DNA of 16,260 bases, from positions 1 through 16,260 of the forward strand of contig DAOTYX010000017.1 of assembly GCA_034434635.1 (NCBI GenBank), read 5' to 3'. A program made the translations under genes and the position numbers. Source of the stretch: DAOTYX01 sp034434635. GTDB taxonomy: Bacteria; Chloroflexota; Anaerolineae; B4-G1; DUEL01. The notes beneath the pieces are model-generated. The model had not been told where the DNA came from, searched no databases, and worked only from the letters and a program-made list of their open reading frames with translations. Below, one piece after another: positions 1 through 7,027 of the stretch; within the stretch, counting starts at the first letter, position 1, and each line of letters begins with the position of its first letter.

Positions 1-676
1 TGTAGCCGCCGCTGGTCTCCATCACCAGCACCGGGCTGCCCAGGGAGATGTCCAACGCCTGCGCCATCGCCTCGGCGCGGGCGCGGGCGTCGGCCAGGGC
101 CTCCTGGCGGGCCTGCGCCACGAGCGCGTCGGTGTCCTCCACGCCGAAGGAGACCTCGGAGATGGTGTTGGCTCCAGCGCCGACGACCGCCGCCAGCAGG
201 TCGCCCACCCGCGTCAGGTCGCGCAGCGTCACGCGGATGTAGTGGGAGACGTGGTACTTGATCTCCCCGGTGGGCGTACCGGTCTGCGGGTCATAGATGC
301 TCTCCACCCACAGGCTGTAGCCGGTGGTGCGAATGTCCTCCGCGGCGATGCCCAGGCCCTGCGCCGCAGCGATGGCGCGGTTGATGCGCCCGGCGGCGTC
401 GTCCACTGCTCGAGCGGCGTCGCTATCGGACAGGTCCACGCCGAAGGTGATGTAGGCGACCTCCGGCTCGGCGCTTGCCGTCCCGGTACCGACCACGACC
501 AGCCCTTCGGTGGGGGTGGCGTAACCAGAGGAGGTCCAGACAACCCCACCGCCGCCCCCCAGCATCTGGGTCTCCTCGCCAGCGGCCAGCGTGGCCTGCG
601 TCCCCGCGCCGCCGCACGCGGCCAGGGAGAGGCTCAACAGGACCAACAGGGCAACGTTCACGATTCTGCCTTTCAT
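1..676 (-). CDS. SIMPL-domain (DUF541) lipoprotein, 3' end cut by window edge
   Basis: Reading the minus strand from the ATG at 676 gives an open frame of 225 codons to the window edge. The start is supported by AGGAGG just upstream. Residues 1-21 form a lipoprotein signal: a basic start, a leucine-rich core and the lipobox LAAC with Cys21, so the product should be lipid-anchored outside the cytoplasmic membrane. From about residue 58 the sequence matches the SIMPL/DUF541 family: VVVGTGTASAEPEVAYITFG, then alternating segments such as AQGLGIAAEDIRTTGYSLW and a late helix ARAEAMAQALDISLG. Family members usually have about 230-250 residues, so only the last few are missing. The molecular role of SIMPL proteins is poorly defined (oligomeric envelope proteins, some linked to stress). 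The gene diverges from the CAP-domain gene at 796. Confidence 0.87.
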   Translation of the reverse strand, partial: MKGRIVNVALLVLLSLSLAACGGAGTQATLAAGEETQMLGGGGGVVWTSSGYATPTEGLVVVGTGTASAEPEVAYITFGVDLSDSDAARAVDDAAGRINRAIAAAQGLGIAAEDIRTTGYSLWVESIYDPQTGTPTGEIKYHVSHYIRVTLRDLTRVGDLLAAVVGAGANTISEVSFGVEDTDALVAQARQEALADARARAEAMAQALDISLGSPVLVMETSGGY

Positions 677-760
677 TTCGCTATCCTCCTCAAGGAAATC
701 ATCTCTGCCAATGTAGACGTTGCCAGCCTTCTGCTGGTTCCATCATCTCTCCGTGTCTCC

Positions 761-789
761 TTGCCCCCCTCTCTCCCTCGTGTTACAAT
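761..789 (+). promoter_or_regulatory. Sigma-70-type promoter of the CAP-domain gene (leaderless)
   Basis: A -35-like TTGCCC (761-766), a 17-nt spacer and a -10 TACAAT (784-789) preceded by TG (781-782), an extended -10. The ATG at 796 starts 6 nt after the -10 box, so the predicted transcription start falls on or next to the start codon. Confidence 0.65.
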
Positions 790-795
790 AACCTC

Positions 796-1878
796 ATGCG
801 CAGGCTTCGTCGGTTATGGATGTTGCTGCTGGTCTTCGTTCTGACCTTTCCTGTAGCAGCGCAGGAAGAGGACCCGGTGACGCTGCTCTACGACCTGGTC
901 AACCAGGCCCGGCTGGGCAGCGGCTGGGTGCCCTACGGAGTGTCCACGGAACTGACAGCGGCGGCGCAACGACACGCTGACGATCTGGCGGGCCACCGCC
1001 TGATCTCCCACATCGGCTCTGACGGCTCTCGCGCTCCGCAGCGCATCGCCGAGGCCGGCTATGCTGCCTGGGGGAACGGTCAGGAGGTGGGAGAGGCCAT
1101 CTGGAGCGGTACGGGTACCGTTCAGGAGGCCTTCGAAGGGTTGATGGCTGACCCGGCGCAACAGGAAAGCATCCTCAGCCAGCGCTATCGGGAGATGGGG
1201 GCTGGCGTGGCCTACGACGCTGCCGGACGAATGTACGTCGTCCTCACCTTCGGCGCGCGGCCCAATGTCCTGCCCATCTTCATCAACGACGGGCAGCCGA
1301 CAACGGAATCGCCACAGGTGGCGCTGCGGCTGAGCAACGAGGAGGCTTATCCACAGGGAGAGGGCACCATCTTCATCGGACGGGCGGTTGAGATTCGCGT
1401 CAGCAACACCCCTGACTTCGAGGCCCAGCCCTGGCAGAGGTGGGAGCCGCTGGTCGCCTGGGACCTGCCAGAAGAGGCGGGAGAACACACGGTCTACGTG
1501 CAGTTCCGCGACGGTGCGGGGCGGACAACGGTCTCCGCGGCCACCATCACCCTGGTTGGTGAAGGAGGAGAGGTTCCTCCTTCTCCTTCGCCCGCCCCTG
1601 TCGTTACCGCTGTGTCACCGACGCCGGTGGCCGAGACGCCAGCGCCAGCGCTGACCCCTCTCGTCACGCCAGAGCCGCTTCCTTCCCCAACTGTGCCGCC
1701 GCCTGTCCCCACACCGACCCCTATGTGGCTCCCGGGTGGCTGGACCGCCGAGCCCGCGCACGGTGAGTCTGGAACCGACGGCCTGGTGGTGGCGATCGTC
1801 CTGCTCCACCTGGCAGCCCTGCTGTTGGCGGGTTCCCTGGCGCTGCGACGTCATCCCGGGCGAGGGGAGGAAGGTTGA
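796..1878 (+). CDS. Secreted CAP/SCP-domain protein with C-terminal membrane anchor
   Basis: The 360-residue product begins with a signal peptide (about residues 1-26, basic RRLRR then a hydrophobic core ending PVAAQ). Residues 32-160 are a CAP (cysteine-rich secretory/PR-1-like, SCP) domain: LVNQARLGSGWVPY, AAQRHADDLAGHRLISHIG, SDGSRAPQRIAEAGY, and a late segment ending YREMGAGVAYD. A beta-rich segment (about 180-255) ending TVYVQFRDGAGRTTVSAATI looks like an Ig/FN3-type module. A Pro/Thr/Ser-rich linker follows, then a membrane segment near residues 330-350 (LVVAIVLLHLAALLLAGSLA) and a basic tail. It should face the outside, tethered at its C terminus. Bacterial CAP proteins have no settled function. 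The frame stays open upstream to 475, but the ATG at 796 is chosen for its signal peptide and promoter position. No Shine-Dalgarno precedes it, consistent with a leaderless mRNA. Confidence 0.88.
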   Translation: MRRLRRLWMLLLVFVLTFPVAAQEEDPVTLLYDLVNQARLGSGWVPYGVSTELTAAAQRHADDLAGHRLISHIGSDGSRAPQRIAEAGYAAWGNGQEVGEAIWSGTGTVQEAFEGLMADPAQQESILSQRYREMGAGVAYDAAGRMYVVLTFGARPNVLPIFINDGQPTTESPQVALRLSNEEAYPQGEGTIFIGRAVEIRVSNTPDFEAQPWQRWEPLVAWDLPEEAGEHTVYVQFRDGAGRTTVSAATITLVGEGGEVPPSPSPAPVVTAVSPTPVAETPAPALTPLVTPEPLPSPTVPPPVPTPTPMWLPGGWTAEPAHGESGTDGLVVAIVLLHLAALLLAGSLALRRHPGRGEEG

Positions 1879-1884
1879 TGCTGC

Positions 1885-1913
1885 TGGACAAGGCTGCTGA
1901 AAGGCGCTATAAT
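1885..1913 (+). promoter_or_regulatory. Near-consensus promoter of the zinc-ribbon/TPR/TolB gene
   Basis: TGGACA (1885-1890), a 17-nt spacer and a perfect TATAAT (1908-1913). Transcription should start near 1920, giving a short leader of about 25 nt to the ATG at 1945. Confidence 0.75.
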
Positions 1914-1944
1914 CTTCTTCCAACCCTGCATGATTGGAGAGGTC

Positions 1945-3855
1945 ATGCGCTGTCCTGAATGCGGATACGACGTACCCGAACCGCTCTCCCTCTGCCCACG
2001 TTGCGGAACGAACGTCGAGAAGACCCAGCCCATGAAGCGGCGTTGGGGTCGCAAGCGCCGTCCGGCTCCCCCACTGGATGAGACGCTTCCCCTGCCGATT
2101 GCCGAGGTCCAGGAGGAGGCCAAAGAGCCCCCTTCCGCGGCGCCTCGCCTCACGCTTTGGCAACGGGTGCGCGTTGTCCTGATCGCCCTGTTGGCCTTCC
2201 TCTGCCTGATGGTTGCCTCTACTGCTGTCGGGGGTTACACTGGCCTGCGCCAGGGGCAGGAGGACCGCGCGGCCACGCTCTCCGCAACCACAGATGAACA
2301 CTACCGCGCTGGCCTCGCTCACCTGGATGCGGGGGAGTTCGAACTGGCCATCGCCGAGTTCGATTATGTTCTGCGAATCAACCCCAACCATCCGCTGGCG
2401 GCCCAGGGGTTGGCGGAGGCGCGGGCGCGGCTGGCGGCGATGCCCACTCCTACTTCACAGGCGCGCGAGGGCATCATCCGCGAACTGTACGGGCGCGGCC
2501 GCACGGCCTACGAGGCGCAGAACTGGGAGGAAGCCATCGCCGCGCTCAGCCAGCTGCGCGCCTTCGACCCGCAGTACGAGACAGATGCGGTGACGGATAT
2601 GCTGTTCGAGAGCCTGCGTAACCAGGGGCTGTCCCTTCTGTCCGCCAACCGCCTGGAGGAAGGTATCTTCCTCCTCGACCAGGCGCAGCAGATTCACCCC
2701 CTCGACGAAGCGGTACTGCGCGAGGTGGAACTGGCCCGCCGATACCTGACCGCCGTCGACTACTGGGGGGTGGATTGGAGCCGCTGTATCGAGTTGTTCG
2801 AGGGGCTCTACGCGCTGGCTCCAAACTACCAGGACGTGTTCAGCCGGCTGTTCGAGGCGCACGTCCAGTATGGCGACCTGTGGGTGGAGCGGGGAGAGAT
2901 GTGTCCCGCGGCGGAGCAGTATGACGAGGCTCTGGCGATGCGGGCGGATGCGGAGGTGACAACGAGACGGGATGAGGCCGCCGAGGTGTGTGCCGTCGCC
3001 ACGCCCACCCCCATCGCGCCGCTCACCGGCACGCTGAGCACCACCGCCACGGTCTCCGTGCCGGGCTTCATGGCCGGGCATCTGGCCTTCCCGGCCTACA
3101 ACTCGCAAACTGGCCTGTATGACATCTATGCCCTGTTCGCTGATGGCCGATTGGTGCGCATGGCCAGCGGCGCGGATCAGCCTTGCTGGCAGTGGGGCAG
3201 CGACCGGCTGATCTACCGCAACCGGCTCTCTCCCGGCATCTCCATGGTCCAACCCGGCGGCCAGCCAGTGCTCCTGCGCGCCGACGCGGGCGCGGCCTGG
3301 CCAACCCTCTCTCCTGATGGGAGCCGCTACGCCTACTCCGCCCGCGACGCCAGCGGCGTCTCGCAAATCTACATCGCCCCTACCGACGGCACCGCCGAAC
3401 CGACCGTCCACGCTCCCGGTTGGGCGCCGGTGTGGGGGCCCTCCGGGCTGCTGGCCTGGGCCGGCTGTGAGCCTGGAGGGGGAATCTGTGGCATCTTCGT
3501 GGACAACCCCGACGACAGCGCGCCGCCCACCCGCCTCACCGCCAGCGCCGACGATACCGGCCTCCACTGGGCTCCCGGCGGTGGTTCGCTGGCCTACATG
3601 TCCGACCAGGCCGGCAGTTGGGACCTCTACCTGCTGGGTGTCAACGGCGGCGTGCAGGTGATCACCAGCGATCCGACCATCGAGGGATTGCCCGCCTGGT
3701 CGCCCGACGGCTCTGCCGTGGCCTTCATCTCCTACCGGGAAGAGCGGTGGGGTATCTACCTGCTGCAACTGGGCACCGGGAATGTCCAAAAGATGATAGA
3801 CCTGGGCGTCACGCTGTCGGATTGGCAAGACCAGCGGCTGAGTTGGTCGCCGTGA
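1945..3855 (+). CDS. Zinc-ribbon / TPR / TolB-propeller membrane protein
   Basis: The 636-residue product combines three modules. Residues 3-20 are a zinc ribbon with two CPxC pairs (Cys3/Cys6, Cys17/Cys20). One membrane helix lies near residues 75-95 (VVLIALLAFLCLMVASTAVGG). Residues about 117-345 contain TPR-like helix pairs (HYRAGLAHLDAGEFELAIAE; RTAYEAQNWEEAIAALSQLR; AEQYDEALAM). From about 376 to the end there are TolB/PD40-type beta-propeller blades (PTLSPDGSRYAYSA, LHWAPGGGSLAYMSD, PAWSPDGSAVAFISY). The ribbon should be cytoplasmic and the TPR-propeller part outside, a layout suggesting an envelope scaffold or sensor; the partner is unknown. Start choice: GGAG at 1936-1939, 5 nt before the ATG at 1945, favours this codon over the in-frame ATG at 1930, which would add five residues. 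The gene has its own promoter, and the tRNA promoter lies just beyond its stop. Confidence 0.88.
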   Translation: MRCPECGYDVPEPLSLCPRCGTNVEKTQPMKRRWGRKRRPAPPLDETLPLPIAEVQEEAKEPPSAAPRLTLWQRVRVVLIALLAFLCLMVASTAVGGYTGLRQGQEDRAATLSATTDEHYRAGLAHLDAGEFELAIAEFDYVLRINPNHPLAAQGLAEARARLAAMPTPTSQAREGIIRELYGRGRTAYEAQNWEEAIAALSQLRAFDPQYETDAVTDMLFESLRNQGLSLLSANRLEEGIFLLDQAQQIHPLDEAVLREVELARRYLTAVDYWGVDWSRCIELFEGLYALAPNYQDVFSRLFEAHVQYGDLWVERGEMCPAAEQYDEALAMRADAEVTTRRDEAAEVCAVATPTPIAPLTGTLSTTATVSVPGFMAGHLAFPAYNSQTGLYDIYALFADGRLVRMASGADQPCWQWGSDRLIYRNRLSPGISMVQPGGQPVLLRADAGAAWPTLSPDGSRYAYSARDASGVSQIYIAPTDGTAEPTVHAPGWAPVWGPSGLLAWAGCEPGGGICGIFVDNPDDSAPPTRLTASADDTGLHWAPGGGSLAYMSDQAGSWDLYLLGVNGGVQVITSDPTIEGLPAWSPDGSAVAFISYREERWGIYLLQLGTGNVQKMIDLGVTLSDWQDQRLSWSP

Positions 3856-3857
3856 CC

Positions 3858-3886
3858 TTGACGGGTTGGGCCAACGGCGGTATACT
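3858..3886 (+). promoter_or_regulatory. Strong promoter of the tRNA cluster
   Basis: TTGACG (3858-3863), a 17-nt spacer and TATACT (3881-3886). Transcription would start near 3893, only a few bases before the first tRNA at 3897. It begins 3 nt after the stop of the preceding gene. Confidence 0.75.
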
Positions 3887-3896
3887 TGGCGGTCGG

Positions 3897-3972
3897 CGGG
3901 GCGTAGCTCAGTCCGGTTAGAGCGCCCGGTTTGGGACCGGGAGGTTCGCCGGTCCGAATCCGGCCGCCCCGA
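3897..3972 (+). tRNA. tRNA-Pro (anticodon TGG), unusual T-loop
   Basis: The cloverleaf folds fully. Acceptor CGGGGCG (3897-3903) pairs with CGCCCCG (3965-3971). D stem GCTC/GAGC. Anticodon stem CCCGG/CCGGG with loop TTTGGGA, so the anticodon is TGG (3932-3934). T stem GCCGG/CCGGC (3948-3952, 3960-3964). The discriminator is A3972 and no CCA is encoded. Two oddities: the T loop reads TCCGAAT, with C where U55 (pseudouridine) is nearly universal, and the variable region is 6 nt (3942-3947) rather than 5. Confidence 0.93.
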
Positions 3973-3985
3973 CAGTTATGTCTTT

Positions 3986-4056
3986 GCGGGCGTTGCAAAA
4001 TGGTATTGCCGCAGCCTTCCAAGCTGCCGTTGCGGGTTCGATTCCCGCCGCCCGCT
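3986..4056 (+). tRNA. tRNA-Gly (anticodon TCC)
   Basis: Acceptor GCGGGCG (3986-3992) pairs with CGCCCGC (4049-4055). D stem GCAA/TTGC. Anticodon stem GCAGC/GCTGC with loop CTTCCAA, giving anticodon TCC (4018-4020). T stem GCGGG/CCCGC with the standard loop TTCGATT. The discriminator U4056 is the expected glycine identity base. No CCA is encoded. It lies 13 nt after tRNA-Pro. Confidence 0.96.
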
Positions 4057-4075
4057 CTCAACGGTCCAGCCCGAA

Positions 4076-4148
4076 GGGCCCATAGCTCAGCGGTCAGAGC
4101 TGCCGGCTCATAACCGGTCGGTCGCAGGTTCGAATCCTGCTGGGCCCA
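4076..4148 (+). tRNA. tRNA with CAT anticodon (elongator Met or Ile2)
   Basis: Acceptor GGGCCCA (4076-4082) pairs with TGGGCCC (4141-4147). D stem GCTC/GAGC with an 8-nt loop. Anticodon stem GCCGG/CCGGT with loop CTCATAA, giving anticodon CAT (4109-4111). T stem GCAGG/CCTGC with loop TTCGAAT. Discriminator A4148, no CCA. The anticodon stem lacks the three G:C pairs and GGG run of initiator tRNA, so this is not tRNA-fMet. The short D loop and the overall pattern lean towards the lysidine-modified tRNA-Ile2, but elongator Met cannot be excluded by eye. Confidence 0.93.
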
Positions 4149-4203
4149 CTCCTTCCCCGCACCCGGCAGCAGAACCTGTCCCACCACGCCCCGGAGTATC
4201 AAG

Positions 4204-5187
4204 ATGACCTATACAGATGCCTACGATCGTCCGATCCAGTACCTGCGCGTCTCGGTGACCGACCGCTGTAACCTGCGCTGCGTCTACTGTATGCCGGAAG
4301 AGGGAGTGCCGCGGCTCGCCCACGAACACATCCTGCGTTATGAGGAGATCGTGCGCGTCGTGCGCGTGGCCGTGGAGATGGGCTTCGTGCACATCCGCCT
4401 GACCGGCGGCGAACCGCTGGTACGCCAGGGGATCGTAGACCTGGTGGCAGAACTGGCGGCAATCCCCGGGTTGGACGACCTCTCGATGACCACCAACGGC
4501 ATGTTGCTGCGCCACTACGCCGCGCCGCTGGCCCAGGCCGGGCTGCGACGGGTCAACCTGAGCCTGGACACGCTGCGACCGGAGCGGTTTCACAGCCTCA
4601 CCCGCCGGGGGCGGCTCGAGGACGTGCTGGAGGGGCGACGGGCAGCCCTGGCCGCAGGGCTGCGGCCGGTGAAGGTCAACACGGTGGTCATCCGTGGCCT
4701 GAACGACGACGAGGTGGTGGACCTGGCCCGGCTGACCCTGCAACCCGACTGGCACATCCGTTTCATCGAGGTGATGCCGCTGGGGGCCGGAGGGGACTGG
4801 GCTGGCGACGGGGTTGTGCCCTCCGCGGAGATTCGCGCCCGGATCGAGGAGGCGCTCGGCGTGCTGCTGCCCGCCGAGGGGGATGGGGCCGGGCCGGCCC
4901 GCTATTACCGTCTGCCCGGCGGGGCAGGAACGGTGGGCTTCATCAGCCCAGTCACCGACCACTTCTGCCACGCCTGCAACCGCCTGCGGCTCACCGCCGA
5001 CGGTCGGCTCCTGCCCTGCCTGCTTTCCGACGCCGCTATTGACCTGCGGGCGGCGCTGCGAGGCGGCGCCGACGACGAGGCCTTGCGTGACCTGTTCCGT
5101 CAGGCCATCATCGCCAAACCGCGCGGCCATCACCTGGCGGAGGCGTTCAGCCCTCCCCACCGCTCGATGTCCCAGATCGGCGGTTGA
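4204..5187 (+). CDS. moaA: GTP 3',8-cyclase MoaA (radical SAM)
   Basis: MoaA is the radical-SAM enzyme that, using two [4Fe-4S] clusters, converts GTP to 3',8-cyclo-7,8-dihydro-GTP, the first step of molybdenum cofactor synthesis. The 327-residue product is family length. The N-terminal cluster motif is CNLRCVYC with Cys22, Cys26 and Cys29. LTGGEPLVR is the SAM-binding GGEP motif. The C-terminal cluster is CHAC plus a cysteine 13 residues on (Cys255, Cys258, Cys272). The protein ends in MSQIGG, with the two terminal glycines that MoaA needs for activity. Start ATG 4204 has GGAG (4193-4196) at 7-nt spacing. The 55 nt between the last tRNA and this start show neither promoter nor terminator, so it may be transcribed by read-through from the tRNA promoter. 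moaC follows after 30 nt. Confidence 0.97.
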   Translation: MTYTDAYDRPIQYLRVSVTDRCNLRCVYCMPEEGVPRLAHEHILRYEEIVRVVRVAVEMGFVHIRLTGGEPLVRQGIVDLVAELAAIPGLDDLSMTTNGMLLRHYAAPLAQAGLRRVNLSLDTLRPERFHSLTRRGRLEDVLEGRRAALAAGLRPVKVNTVVIRGLNDDEVVDLARLTLQPDWHIRFIEVMPLGAGGDWAGDGVVPSAEIRARIEEALGVLLPAEGDGAGPARYYRLPGGAGTVGFISPVTDHFCHACNRLRLTADGRLLPCLLSDAAIDLRAALRGGADDEALRDLFRQAIIAKPRGHHLAEAFSPPHRSMSQIGG

Positions 5188-5217
5188 CAGTCACCCCCGG
5201 ATGATAACGAGGAGAAT

Positions 5218-5709
5218 ATGCCCCTGACTCACGTGGATGAAACCGGCGCGGCGCGCATGGTGGACGTGAGCGACAAGTCCCCCACCGTGCGCCAGGCCGT
5301 CGCCGCAGGCGAAGTGTGGATGCGGCCGGAGACGCTGGCGCTCATCCAGTCTGGCGGCCTGCCCAAAGGGGACGCATTGGCGGTGGCGCGCCTGGCTGGC
5401 ATCATGGCCGCCAAGCGCACGCCGGAACTGATCCCCCTATGCCATCCGCTGCCCATCACCGCTGTGACGGTAGATTTCGCCTTCGACGAGGCCCGGTCGG
5501 TGGTGGAGATCACCGCGCAAGTACGCTGCACGGGGGTCACCGGCGTGGAAATGGAGGCGCTGACGGCGGTGAGCGTCGCTGCGCTGACCCTCTACGACAT
5601 GTGCAAAGCGGTGGAACGAGGTATCCGCATCCAGAACATCCGCCTGCTACGCAAGAGCGGGGGGAAGAGCGGGGACTGGGAACGCGAGGATGCGGAGACG
5701 CGGAGATAG
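5218..5709 (+). CDS. moaC: Cyclic pyranopterin monophosphate synthase MoaC
   Basis: MoaC converts the MoaA product to cyclic pyranopterin monophosphate. The 163-residue product shows the family signatures: MVDVSDKSPTVRQAVA, LPKGDAL (Lys50), LIPLCHPLPIT (Cys75/His76), GVEMEALTAVSVAALTLYDMCKA with the catalytic-type Asp127 and Lys130, and the usual ending KSGGKSG. The last dozen residues (DWEREDAETRR) go beyond the conserved core and are encoded mostly by an octamer tandem repeat that also supplies the TAG stop. Start ATG 5218 is preceded by GAGGAG (5209-5214), slightly close. It sits 30 nt after moaA and 13 nt before the MOSC gene, so all three are probably one operon. Confidence 0.97.
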   Translation: MPLTHVDETGAARMVDVSDKSPTVRQAVAAGEVWMRPETLALIQSGGLPKGDALAVARLAGIMAAKRTPELIPLCHPLPITAVTVDFAFDEARSVVEITAQVRCTGVTGVEMEALTAVSVAALTLYDMCKAVERGIRIQNIRLLRKSGGKSGDWEREDAETRR

Positions 5710-5722
5710 GGAGACACGGAGA
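5691..5722 (+). repeat. Octamer tandem repeat across the moaC stop
   Basis: Four adjacent 8-nt units: TGCGGAGA, CGCGGAGA, TAGGGAGA, CACGGAGA. They encode the last residues of moaC and its stop (5707-5709), and GGGAG at 5709-5713 is the best Shine-Dalgarno for the MOSC gene at 5723. The 13-mer GGAGACACGGAGA recurs on the minus strand at about 748-760. Confidence 0.7.
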
Positions 5723-6172
5723 ATGGTAGGAGAGGTAGTGGCGGTGTGCATCAGCGCGGAGAAAGGGACGGCGAAAGACAACGTGGGCCGGGCCCTGCTC
5801 CGTGTGGATTGGGGGGTAGAAGGGGATGCTCACGCCGGGCCGTGGCATCGCCAGGTGTCGCTGCTGGCCTGGGAGTCCATTGAGAAGATGCGCGGGCGGG
5901 GGCTGGACGTGCGTGAGGGGAGTTTCGCCGAGAACATCACCACGCGTGGTCTGGAACTCTACACCCTGCCGGTGGGCACCCGTCTGCGCTTGGGCGCGGC
6001 GCTGGTCGAGGTGACGCAGATCGGCAAGCAGTGCCATACTGGCTGCGCCGTCTTCCAGGCGGTGGGGGACTGCGTGATGCCCCGCGAGGGGATTTTCGTC
6101 CGCGTGTTGGAGCCGGGGGAGGTCGCGGTGGGGGACCGAATCGAGGTGCTATCCTCCCCCCAGCCCGGCTAG
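5723..6172 (+). CDS. MOSC-domain protein, probable molybdenum cofactor handling
   Basis: The 149-residue product is a stand-alone MOSC (Moco sulfurase C-terminal) domain of the short bacterial type. It has VDWGVEGDAHAGPWHRQVSL near residues 28-47, GSFAENITTRGLEL at 66-79, and a cysteine-rich end, IGKQCHTGCAVFQAVGDCVM, running into PREGIFVRV (Cys104, Cys108, Cys117). That ending is typical of MOSC proteins found beside, or fused to, MogA/MoaB enzymes. MOSC domains bind molybdopterin-type cofactors and have been proposed to carry sulfur on a conserved cysteine; the exact reaction here is unknown. ATG 5723 is used because the upstream in-frame region lies in moaC; GGGAG at 5709-5713 (9-nt spacing) is the likely Shine-Dalgarno. 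Position after moaA-moaC supports a cofactor role. Its last 24 bp overlap the opposing hydrolase gene. Confidence 0.92.
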   Translation: MVGEVVAVCISAEKGTAKDNVGRALLRVDWGVEGDAHAGPWHRQVSLLAWESIEKMRGRGLDVREGSFAENITTRGLELYTLPVGTRLRLGAALVEVTQIGKQCHTGCAVFQAVGDCVMPREGIFVRVLEPGEVAVGDRIEVLSSPQPG

Positions 6173-6982
6173 GAAGTCGTGGATCGCCCGGGCGGTCTGG
6201 GCCGGGCGCTCGAACGGCAGCATGTGGCCGGCGTCGCCGATGACGACGCAGCGGGCCTGCGGCAGACACCGCTGCACCCGCGCCTGGCTGGCTGGGCGGA
6301 AGGTGTTGGAGTGGGCGCCGCGCAGGAAGAGCGCCGGCACCTTCAGACGCGGCACCGCCCGCCAGACGTCAGTGGGGGTGGTGGCGAAGATGTGCGCCTC
6401 CCACTCCGGCGGGTAGACCAGTTCCACGCTGCCGTCGTTCCTCTCCCGTGTCCCCGCCTCCACATAGGCACGCAGGCTTTCCTCGGGCCATCGAGCGAAG
6501 AAGGGCTTGCTACGGTACTCCTCGAAGCACGCCTGGCGGCTGGGCCATGTGCGCCGACGGCGCAGGGCGCGGCGCACCAGCGGCAGCCGCCGTTCGACCC
6601 CCAGCAGGCGCAGCAGCCGCACCAGGCCCAGCCAGGCCGGCGGCAGGATGACCGGGTCCATCAACACCACTGCCCGGAACCGCTCGGGGCAGCGAACGGC
6701 GGCCCACAATGTCACCACGCCGCCCAGGGAGTGACCCACCCCGATCACCGGATCATCCCCCAACCCTTCCAGCCCATGCAGGAGGTCATCTGTCAGAGGG
6801 TGCCACGTTGGGGCGCTCTGGGGATGGCTACCGGGCCAGAGTGGGCGGGCGGGCAAGGCAAGCACGCGGTATCGGTCGGTAAGCGCCTCCGCCAGCGGGC
6901 GGTAGGCGGCGGGGGGGAAGCCGTTGGCGTGGGCCAGGTGGAGGGTCAGCCCACGTCCACCGAAGTCGTAGGGCGGCAACAT
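6149..6982 (-). CDS. Alpha/beta hydrolase
   Basis: The 277-residue product has the alpha/beta-hydrolase layout. An oxyanion-loop-like HANGFPP lies at residues 18-24, the nucleophile elbow GHSLGG places Ser85, and the C-terminal GDAGHMLPFERP supplies His253. The acid is less clear: the usual late position reads RGAHSNTF, with Asn where Asp is common, so Asp109 in VVLMDPVILPP may be used instead. The middle is unusually arginine-rich (RRALRRRRTW). The substrate cannot be told from sequence. Start ATG 6982 has AGAGGAG about 6 nt upstream, and a promoter lies at 7055-7028 on the same strand. The 3' end overlaps the MOSC gene by 24 bp tail to tail, so each transcript is antisense to the other's end. 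Confidence 0.9.
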   Translation of the reverse strand: MLPPYDFGGRGLTLHLAHANGFPPAAYRPLAEALTDRYRVLALPARPLWPGSHPQSAPTWHPLTDDLLHGLEGLGDDPVIGVGHSLGGVVTLWAAVRCPERFRAVVLMDPVILPPAWLGLVRLLRLLGVERRLPLVRRALRRRRTWPSRQACFEEYRSKPFFARWPEESLRAYVEAGTRERNDGSVELVYPPEWEAHIFATTPTDVWRAVPRLKVPALFLRGAHSNTFRPASQARVQRCLPQARCVVIGDAGHMLPFERPAQTARAIHDFLAGLGGG

Positions 6983-7027
6983 GTCAGGCTCCTCTGCTCA
7001 AGTCAGCACCTTGTGCGCGGCGCGCTG

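Noticed and set aside
475..795. Upstream extension of the CAP-domain gene
   Set aside because: It overlaps the divergent SIMPL gene and lies before the promoter; the signal peptide begins at 796.
2455..3828. Long minus-strand frame opposite the TPR/TolB gene
   Set aside because: A shadow of a GC-rich coding region with low-complexity sequence and no domain.
4149..4203. Molybdenum cofactor riboswitch before moaA
   Set aside because: The gap is only 55 nt, too short for the known Moco motif, and shows no matching structure.
3756..4207. Open frames on both strands across the tRNA cluster
   Set aside because: They run through three well-folded tRNA genes and have no family-like protein sequence.
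4108..5160. Long minus-strand frame opposite moaA
   Set aside because: The plus strand is a clear moaA; the opposite frame also runs into a tRNA.
5691..5722. CRISPR-like array
   Set aside because: Units are 8 nt with no spacers; no CRISPR array or cas gene was seen in the window.
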